In this document: one piece after another, positions 13,760-18,607 of the stretch
Layout of the letters: each line of letters starts with the position of its first letter
How positions within the stretch are numbered: position 1 is the stretch's first letter
NCBI GenBank assembly: GCA_017471125.1
Contig: JAFUWR010000115.1
Span: forward strand, 1-18,607
Source of the DNA: Clostridia bacterium
GTDB taxonomy: Bacteria > Bacillota > Clostridia > Christensenellales > Aristaeellaceae
DNA: 18,607 nt
Direction of reading: 5' to 3'
Position numbers and translations under genes: made by a program
Notes under the pieces: model-generated
What the model saw: the letters and a program-made list of their open reading frames with translations, nothing else
The model's database searches: none
Told to the model about the DNA's origin: nothing

Positions 13760-14314
13760 ATGAACACCACGAAGCAGGCCATCGCGGCGTCGCTGAAGCA
13801 ACTGCTGCTGAAAAAGCCCATCACGAAGATCACCATCAAGGACATCATCGAGGGCTGCGGGGTCAGTCGCATGACGTTCTACTACCACTTCGGCGACATC
13901 TACGACCTGGTGGAATGGATGTGCGAGGAGGACGCCCGGGCTGCGCTCAGAGAGAACCGCACCTACGACACCTGGCAGCGGGGCTTTCAGTCGCTCCTGG
14001 AGGCCGTGCGGGAGAACAAGCCCTTCATCGTCAACGTCTATCGCTCGGTGGACCGGGCTCAGATCGAGCGCTACCTGCTCCGGGTCACGGAGAAGCTGCT
14101 GATGTCCGTCATCGAGGAGCAGGCCGAGGGGCTGGTCATCAGCGCGGAGAGCAAGCGCTACGTGGCAAATTTTTTCCAATTCGGCTTTATGGGCATCATG
14201 CTGGAATGGATCGAGCACGACATGGCCGAGGAACCGGCGAAGGTGGCGGAGACCACCTGCAAGATCATCCACGGCGGGTTCCGTCGCGCGCTGGAGCGCC
14301 TTTCGGGAACGTAG
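13760..14314 (+). CDS. TetR-family transcriptional regulator (DhaS-like type)
   Basis: The 184-residue protein has a TetR helix-turn-helix in residues 1-52. ITKITIKDIIEGCGVSRMTFYYHFGDIYDLVEWM ends in the family's YYHF helix; the signature lies at about 20-53. The C-terminal ligand/dimer domain resembles the group of TetR_C proteins annotated as DhaS-like or TetR-like. The ligand is unknown, and no dihydroxyacetone kinase gene is nearby. The ATG at 13760 has AGGAGG at 13747-13752; an upstream in-frame ATG at 13667 lies inside the tRNA terminator and is not used. GTAC-centred palindromes flank the gene on both sides, suggesting autoregulation and control of the next gene. Confidence 0.88.
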   Translation: MNTTKQAIAASLKQLLLKKPITKITIKDIIEGCGVSRMTFYYHFGDIYDLVEWMCEEDARAALRENRTYDTWQRGFQSLLEAVRENKPFIVNVYRSVDRAQIERYLLRVTEKLLMSVIEEQAEGLVISAESKRYVANFFQFGFMGIMLEWIEHDMAEEPAKVAETTCKIIHGGFRRALERLSGT

Positions 14315-14333
14315 CCTTTTATCATCATCGCCG

Positions 14334-14353
14334 TTTTGTACAAAAACCGTACA
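14334..14353. promoter_or_regulatory. Perfect TTTTGTACAAAA palindrome plus half-site
   Basis: A 12-bp perfect palindrome at 14334-14345 is followed by a CCGTACA half-site at 14347-14353. It matches the upstream TetR-gene palindrome in core sequence. It lies 20 bases after the TetR stop and about 50 bases before the likely -10 of the response-regulator gene. Confidence 0.55.
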
Positions 14354-14391
14354 TCCCCGCGCTTTTGTCTATGGCGCTTCGCCCCGCCGGG

Positions 14392-14400
14392 TGGTATGCT
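14392..14400 (+). promoter_or_regulatory. Possible promoter of the single-domain response regulator
   Basis: TGG-TATGCT at 14392-14400 resembles an extended -10, 36 bases before the start codon. No convincing -35 is present, so an activator may be needed. Confidence 0.35.
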
Positions 14401-14436
14401 TTGAGCGTACCACAGCGAAGGGAGGCGACGACCATC

Positions 14437-14778
14437 ATGCGCGTACTGGTCGCGGACGGCGACAGGCACATCCGCGAGCTCCTGACCTACAACCTCGAGC
14501 ATGCCGGCTACGATGTCGCGTCGGCGGACGACGGCGACGAGGCCCTGCGCCTGGCCGCGCGGTTTCGCCCCGACCTCGCCATACTGGACACCCGCCTGCC
14601 GGGACTTGGCGGCGACGCGGTGTGCCGCCGCATCAAGGACAACGTCGCCGTCCCCGTCGTCCTGCTGTCGGAGTTCGACGACGCTCCCCTGGCCTACGCC
14701 CACGGCGCAGACGCCTTCCTGCCCAAACCCTTCTCCGTCAGCGGACTGCTAGCCCGCGTCGAAGCGCTGCTAAGATAG
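14437..14778 (+). CDS. Single-domain response regulator (CheY-like receiver)
   Basis: The 113-residue protein is a receiver domain only. It begins MRVLVADGDRHIRELLTYNL and has Asp7/Asp9 in the acidic pocket, phospho-acceptor Asp51 in ILDTRLPG, Ser78 in place of Thr, and Lys97 in LPKPFS. The sequence is closest in style to OmpR/PhoB-type receivers, but the frame ends at a TAG after the last receiver helix and no winged-helix coding follows. It is either a stand-alone phospho-signal protein or a receiver that lost its output domain. AAGGGAGG at 14418-14425 is 11 bases from the ATG. No histidine kinase is in the window. The diguanylate cyclase downstream is a possible partner, by position only. 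Confidence 0.82.
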   Translation: MRVLVADGDRHIRELLTYNLEHAGYDVASADDGDEALRLAARFRPDLAILDTRLPGLGGDAVCRRIKDNVAVPVVLLSEFDDAPLAYAHGADAFLPKPFSVSGLLARVEALLR

Positions 14779-14779
14779 A

Positions 14780-14805
14780 ATATTAAGGCGCGACGCCTCT
14801 AATAT
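14780..14805 (+). other. Hairpin after the response-regulator stop
   Basis: ATATTAAGGCG (14780-14790) pairs with CGCCTCTAATAT (14794-14805) with one bulged base and a 3-base loop. It starts two bases after the stop codon. No T-run follows, so it may stabilise the 3' end rather than terminate. Confidence 0.5.
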
Positions 14806-14812
14806 CCACTGT

Positions 14813-14910
14813 CCCCCGCCTCGTGATGCCGACGAGAGGCCGCCGCGGCCCCGTCCGCGGTGAAATGGCGATCCCGGGTCGCCGCCTCCGGCATCACGCA
14901 CAGGCGGGGG
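14813..14910 (+). ncRNA. Candidate structured RNA: three-way junction of about 98 nt
   Basis: All stems nest. P1 is 14813-14821 with 14902-14910 (9 bp) and P2 is 14823-14831 with 14889-14897 (9 bp). P3 is 14836-14840 with 14884-14888 (5 bp). Inside P3 are hairpins P4 (14843-14848 with 14855-14860) and P5 (14867-14871 with 14879-14883). A terminator follows 11 bases later and a GGDEF gene begins further on. I do not recognise it as a known riboswitch class. A palindromic DNA repeat is the main alternative. Confidence 0.45.
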
Positions 14911-14921
14911 CAGACAATTTT

Positions 14922-14972
14922 GGCGGATGTGGGCCGGGTCGCTCCCGGGCACCCGCCGTTTTTGTCTTTTTT
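14922..14972 (+). terminator. Intrinsic terminator upstream of the diguanylate cyclase gene
   Basis: GGCGG (14922-14926) pairs with CCGCC (14954-14958) and CCGGG pairs with CCCGG inside. It is followed by a T-rich tract at 14959-14972 (TTTTT-G-TC-TTTTTT). It ends transcripts from the response regulator or the structured element before the GGDEF promoter. Confidence 0.75.
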
Positions 14973-14996
14973 CCGACATATTTCGCCTGAAAGGTA

Positions 14997-15025
14997 TTGA
15001 AATAAACTTGGGAAACTGATATAAT
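14997..15025 (+). promoter_or_regulatory. Promoter of the diguanylate cyclase gene
   Basis: TTGAAA (14997-15002) and TATAAT (15020-15025) are spaced 17 bp apart, with an extended-10 TGA at 15017-15019. A (TA)n tract follows at 15029-15041 in the start-site region. The leader to the ATG at 15093 is about 60 bases, and this promoter lies after the terminator at 14922-14972. Confidence 0.8.
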
Positions 15026-15092
15026 AAATATATATATATAATGGTGCAAGAGGGCACTTTATCACGATATGAGGTTCCGGGAGGATGGGCAC

Positions 15093-16781
15093 ATGCACTC
15101 GATACGCCTGAAAATGGCCGCGATCACCATCGCGGCGGTCATGACCAGCATACTGGCGCTGGGCGGCATCGGCATACTGACCATCGGGGCCGAGAGCGAC
15201 CGCAGCTCCGCGGAGAAGATGTCGCTGTTGAGCGAGAACACCCAACTCAAGCTGGACGCCTACCTGGAGAGCATCGAGCAGTCGGTGAACATGGCCATCC
15301 GCATGGCGAACGACTCCCTGGACGACCCGGACATCGTGTTCCTGGGCAACTCCGGCACGCCGGACATGGTGGCGAAGCTGGACGCGGCCTTTGCCAGGCA
15401 CTGCGCGGAGGTGGAGCACGCCTTCTCCTCCATCGCCAACAGCACCAACGGCGTGGTCACCTATTATTATTGCATCAACGCCGACTACGGCTCCAACGAG
15501 CACGGCTTCTTCTGGTCCAGGGTGGAAGAGGAGGGCTTCGTCAAGCAGCCGCCGCTGGACAGCCGCGACCTTGACCGCAACGACATCGAGCACACCACCT
15601 GGTACTACTCCCCCCTCAAGGCCAACGCCGCCGTGTGGGTCGGCCCGTACAAGGCCCACTACCTGAACGAGCGCTGGACGGTGTCCTACGTGACGCCCAT
15701 CATGCACCACGGCTTCGTGGTGGGCGTGCTGGGCATGGACATACTGTTCGACACCATCGTGGCCCAGGCCGAGGAGGTGCAGGTGTACGACTCGGGCTTC
15801 GCCTTCCTGATGGACCGCAACGGCAACCTGCTCTACCACCCGGACATGGAGATCAGCACCGACCTGGTGGAGTTCAACCAGGGCCTGAGCCGGGATCTGT
15901 TGAAGCGCCGCAGCTCCGGCGACATGCTGGTGCGCTACACCCGCAACGGCGAGCCCTGGCAGTTGGCCTTCTCCTCCATCAACGACGACTACAAGGTGGC
16001 CGTCACCGCGCCGGTGTCGGAGATCACGGCCTACCAGCGGCACTTGGTCCTCATCATCATGCTGGTGGCGGTGGTCATACTGGCGGTGTTCACGGTGGTG
16101 ACGCTCCTGTTGATGAACAAGCTCACCAAGCCGCTGATGCGCCTGACCTCCGCGTCGGAAAAGCTGATGGCCGGGGAGTACGAGGTGGAGCTGGAATACG
16201 AGGGCCACGACGAGGTCGGCACGCTGACCCGGGCGTTCAGGCAGATGCGCGACCACTTGAAGCTGTACATCAGCGACCTGAACAACCGCGCCTACACCGA
16301 CGCCATGACCGGCGTCAAGAACAAGGGCGCGTTCGACGCCTTCGCCGCCCGCCTGGACAACGCCATCAAGCTGGGCGGGGCGCAGACGCCGTCCTTCGCC
16401 ATCGCCATGCTGGACTGCAACAACCTCAAGAAGATCAACGACCTCTACGGCCACGACCACGGCGACCTGTACTTAAAGACCGCCTGCTCCCTCATCTGCA
16501 AGACCTTCAACCACAGCCCGGTGTTCCGCTTGGGTGGCGACGAGTTCGCGGCGCTTTTGCAGCAGCAGGACTACGACGACCGCGAGGCCCTGATGGCCGA
16601 GTTCGACGCCATGGCCGAGGCCGTCAACGCCAACGCCCGGGAGCCCTGGGAGCGCGTGGACATCTCCAAGGGCCTGGCCGTGTTCCGGCCCCACATCGAC
16701 GAGAACGTGGAGCAGGTGCTCCACCGCGCGGACGAGATGATGTATCGCGAAAAGCGCCGCGCGCGCAAGGACAGGGGTTGA
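15093..16781 (+). CDS. dCache-HAMP-GGDEF membrane diguanylate cyclase
   Basis: The protein is 562 residues. It has a membrane segment at about 8-30, an extracellular dCache-like sensor at about 40-310, a second membrane segment near 322-345, a HAMP domain near 346-400 and a GGDEF domain to the end. The active site GGDEF is intact at 481-485 and the substrate motif NNLKKINDLYGHDHGD is present. It should make c-di-GMP from two GTP in response to an external ligand. The RxxD inhibitory site, expected five residues before GGDEF, reads FNHS, so product feedback is probably absent. GGGAGG at 15079-15084 selects the ATG at 15093 over an in-frame ATG at 15069. Confidence 0.92.
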   Translation: MHSIRLKMAAITIAAVMTSILALGGIGILTIGAESDRSSAEKMSLLSENTQLKLDAYLESIEQSVNMAIRMANDSLDDPDIVFLGNSGTPDMVAKLDAAFARHCAEVEHAFSSIANSTNGVVTYYYCINADYGSNEHGFFWSRVEEEGFVKQPPLDSRDLDRNDIEHTTWYYSPLKANAAVWVGPYKAHYLNERWTVSYVTPIMHHGFVVGVLGMDILFDTIVAQAEEVQVYDSGFAFLMDRNGNLLYHPDMEISTDLVEFNQGLSRDLLKRRSSGDMLVRYTRNGEPWQLAFSSINDDYKVAVTAPVSEITAYQRHLVLIIMLVAVVILAVFTVVTLLLMNKLTKPLMRLTSASEKLMAGEYEVELEYEGHDEVGTLTRAFRQMRDHLKLYISDLNNRAYTDAMTGVKNKGAFDAFAARLDNAIKLGGAQTPSFAIAMLDCNNLKKINDLYGHDHGDLYLKTACSLICKTFNHSPVFRLGGDEFAALLQQQDYDDREALMAEFDAMAEAVNANAREPWERVDISKGLAVFRPHIDENVEQVLHRADEMMYREKRRARKDRG

Positions 16782-16789
16782 ACAGCAAC

Positions 16790-16831
16790 GCGCCCCGACC
16801 GTAATAATTCGACGGTCGGGGCGCTGTTTTT
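16790..16831. terminator. Terminator between the cyclase and glgA (converging)
   Basis: A perfect 13-bp stem (16790-16802 with 16812-16824) with a 9-base loop, followed by TGTTTTT to 16831 for the rightward transcript. The glgA stop is 7 bases beyond, so the stem probably also ends glgA mRNA, though without a clear U-tract on that strand. Confidence 0.88.
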
Positions 16832-16837
16832 ATCGGG

Positions 16838-18298
16838 TCATGCGTTCTTCAATTCGTGATACAGGTCGAGGTACTGCTTGGCGGAGTTCTCCCAGGACAC
16901 GTCCTTCGCCATGTCCCGAAGCACCATCTCGTCCCAGCGGCCGCGGTCGTTGAAGTACAGATCCTTGCTGCGGTCGATGGCGCCGAGCAATTCGGAGGTC
17001 ATGTAGTCCACGAAGGTGAAGCCGTTGCCCTCGTTGGTCTCCGGGTTATAGGCCTTCACGGTGTCCTTGAGGCCGCCGGTCTCGCGCACGATGGGCACGG
17101 TGCCGTAGCGCATGGCGATCAACTGGGTCAGGCCGCAGGGCTCGAACAGGGAGGGCACCAGCAGCGCGTCGGACCCGGCGTAGATCTGGTGGGCCAGCGC
17201 CTCGTTGTACTGGATGTAGGCGCAGACCTTGCCCTTGTTGACGCTCTCGTAATACCTAAAGGAGCCCTCGTAGCGCGGGTCGCCGGTGCCGAGGATGACC
17301 ACCTGGGTGTTGTCGTCCAGCATGTCCTGGAAGATGGCGTTCACCAGGTCCAGGCCCTTCTGGTCGGTGAGGCGGGAGATCAGGCCGATGACGTACTTGT
17401 TCTCGTCCACCTCCAGGCCCAGCTTCTCCTGCAAGGCCCGCTTGTCGGCCTTCTTCTGCGCGATGGCGCTGGAGGCGTCGTAGCGCTCGGGCAGCAGGCT
17501 GTCCCGGGCCGGGTCCCACTGCTCCACGTCGATGCCGTTGACGATGCCCTTGAGCTTGGTGCTGTGGTAGGACAGGTGGTCGTTCAGGCCCTCGCCGAAG
17601 AAGGTGGTCTGGATCTCCTGGGCGTAGGTGGCGCTGACGGTGGTGATGCGGTCGGCGTAGGCCAGGCCCGCCTTGAACATGTTGGCGTCGTCGTCGTTCT
17701 GCTTGAACACGGGGTAGTCGAACAGGTAGTCCGGCAGGCCGGTCCAGTACTTCATGTGCGGGATGCCGCAGATGCCCTGGAACCGCAGGTTGTGGATGGT
17801 CAGCACGGTGCGGGCGCGGCCCACGGGCGTGTCGGCGAAGCGGGTGCGCAGGTACACCGGCACCAGGCCCGCCTGCCAGTCGTGGCAGTGGATGACGTCC
17901 GGGATCCACTCCATGTAGTTCAGCACCGCCAGCGCCGCCTTGGAGAAGTAGCAGTACTTGGGGATGTCCTCCCACAGCCCCGTGTAGGGATTGCCCCAGT
18001 CGAAGAACTCGCGGTTGTCGATGAAGTCGTAGATGACGCCGTCCACCACGGTCTCCATGATGCCCACGTAGAACGTGCGGCCGTCCAGGCACAGGTCCAT
18101 CATGAAGGAGCCGCGGTACACCATGTCCTTCTTGTACTTCTCGGGGATGCACTTGTAATAGGGCATGAACACCCGGACCTCGCAGTCCTGGCGGATCAGC
18201 GCGCGGGGCAGGGCGTACATCACGTCGCCCAGGCCGCCGGTCTTGATGAAGGGATAGCACTCCGATCCGATGAACGCCACTTTGGTGAAGTCAGACAT
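16838..18298 (-). CDS. glgA: Glycogen synthase (ADP-glucose type, GT5)
   Basis: GlgA elongates alpha-1,4-glucan from ADP-glucose in the cytoplasm. The 486-residue protein has the usual bacterial length and the GT5 marks: the sugar-nucleotide-binding KTGGLGD at 19-25, HCHDWQAGL, TIHNLRFQG, GLISRLTDQKG in the second Rossmann half, and LFEPCGLTQL with the donor-site Glu. GGGGAG at 18306-18311 precedes the ATG at 18298 by seven bases. It lies 18 bases after the pgi stop, so the two form an operon linking glucose-6-phosphate supply to glycogen synthesis. glgC, glgB and glgP are not in the window. Confidence 0.96.
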   Translation of the reverse strand: MSDFTKVAFIGSECYPFIKTGGLGDVMYALPRALIRQDCEVRVFMPYYKCIPEKYKKDMVYRGSFMMDLCLDGRTFYVGIMETVVDGVIYDFIDNREFFDWGNPYTGLWEDIPKYCYFSKAALAVLNYMEWIPDVIHCHDWQAGLVPVYLRTRFADTPVGRARTVLTIHNLRFQGICGIPHMKYWTGLPDYLFDYPVFKQNDDDANMFKAGLAYADRITTVSATYAQEIQTTFFGEGLNDHLSYHSTKLKGIVNGIDVEQWDPARDSLLPERYDASSAIAQKKADKRALQEKLGLEVDENKYVIGLISRLTDQKGLDLVNAIFQDMLDDNTQVVILGTGDPRYEGSFRYYESVNKGKVCAYIQYNEALAHQIYAGSDALLVPSLFEPCGLTQLIAMRYGTVPIVRETGGLKDTVKAYNPETNEGNGFTFVDYMTSELLGAIDRSKDLYFNDRGRWDEMVLRDMAKDVSWENSAKQYLDLYHELKNA

Positions 18299-18316
18299 AT
18301 CCTCTCTCCCCTTTCG

Positions 18317-18607
18317 TCAGATGTCCAGCAGGTCGCTGTAAGCCTTGAGCGCGCCGTCGGTCTCGTGGGCCAGCACGCGCTTGGCCAGCACCTTGCCGAG
18401 CTGCACGCCCTCCTGGTCGAAGCTATTGACGTTCCAGCAGAAGCCCTGGAACATCACCTTGTTCTCGAAGTGCGAAAGCAGCGCGCCCAGCGCCTCCGGC
18501 GTGAGCTGATCGCCGATGATGATGCTGGACGGACGCCCGCCGGCGAACGCCTTGTTGGGGTTCTCATCCTTTTTGCCGCAGGCGAAGGCCATGATCTGGG
18601 CGGCCAC
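18317..18607 (-). CDS. pgi: Glucose-6-phosphate isomerase, C-terminal part
   Basis: This is the last 96 codons of a leftward gene; the 5' end lies beyond the right edge of the window. NKAFAGGRPSSIIIGDQLTPEALGALL and the ending FCWNVNSFDQEGVQLGKVLAKRVL match the C-terminus of bacterial glucose-6-phosphate isomerases (motifs at about 18-42 and 57-78 of the visible part). SFDQEGVQLGK carries the catalytic lysine. The enzyme interconverts glucose-6-phosphate and fructose-6-phosphate in glycolysis. It is the upstream member of the pgi-glgA operon. Confidence 0.92.
   Translation of the reverse strand: MAAQIMAFACGKKDENPNKAFAGGRPSSIIIGDQLTPEALGALLSHFENKVMFQGFCWNVNSFDQEGVQLGKVLAKRVLAHETDGALKAYSDLLDI

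Noticed and set aside
14895..14904. CACGCACAGG, resembling part of a c-di-GMP-I (GEMM) riboswitch, near a GGDEF gene
   Set aside because: The rest of the GEMM-I consensus (the second ACGCAAAGCC-type segment and its helices) is absent, the bases are used in P1/P2 pairing, and the cyclase promoter lies downstream.
15029..15041. (TA)n tract as a binding site or phase-variation repeat
   Set aside because: It lies just after the -10 in an AT-rich start region; length variation is possible but nothing here shows it.
14799..16460. Very long leftward open frame (over 550 codons) antisense to the cyclase gene
   Set aside because: It is a valine/histidine/glycine-rich mirror of the GC-rich cyclase gene, has no domain pattern and crosses the terminator and promoter region.
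15635..16804. 389-codon rightward frame within the cyclase gene
   Set aside because: Same-strand shadow of the GGDEF protein, with no ribosome site and a low-complexity RHGQ-rich product.

Overview
The window looks like a chromosomal stretch of a high-GC member of the Clostridia (Firmicutes). The evidence is AGGAGG-type ribosome sites on nearly every gene, TTGACA/TATAAT promoters, a Spo0A-type response regulator, a Crh/HPr-like protein, a short ProB without a PUA domain, a DUF1700-DUF4097 protein and a YczE-type membrane protein. The GC-rich intergenic repeats resemble ones I recall from gut Clostridia genomes; this is memory, not a search. I see no transposase, integrase, phage gene or CRISPR array.

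Layout. 1-108: first codons and promoter of a leftward secreted protein. 188-2250: proB-proA, the last two-enzyme block of proline synthesis before ProC. 2251-2555: repeat-filled spacer. 2556-3605: DUF1700-DUF4097 protein. 3662-5425: leftward operon of a membrane-anchored alpha/beta hydrolase, a degenerate HATPase-like protein and a STAS anti-anti-sigma-like protein, which looks like a partner-switching module. 5448-7279: rightward HAD hydrolase plus AAA-CYTH protein. 7354-7716: Crh-like HPr paralogue with its own promoter and terminator. 7715-11571, leftward: an Ig-like-domain protein and an HI0933-type flavoprotein in one operon, a composite repeat block, then an SDR oxidoreductase. 11619-12618: repeat spacer and Spo0A-like regulator. 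12662-13342: YczE-like membrane protein. 13416-13668: complete tRNA-Gln(CUG)/tRNA-Glu(CUC) operon. 13684-14778: TetR-type regulator flanked by GTAC-centred palindromes, then a single-domain response regulator. 14780-14972: a folded RNA-like element and terminator. 14997-16831: dCache-HAMP-GGDEF diguanylate cyclase. 16838-18607: glgA preceded by the 3' end of pgi, a sugar-phosphate/glycogen operon.

The genes are mostly core metabolism and regulation. The less ordinary points are a three-way-junction hairpin element at 14813-14910, 7-bp-period tandem repeats in three spacers that each follow a gene 3' end, a His-less HPr paralogue beside a strong dyad, a partner-switch operon whose kinase-like member lacks the usual N-box asparagine, and candidate operator palindromes around the TetR gene. 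Gene starts were chosen from visible ribosome-binding sites, so several are shorter than the longest open frame.
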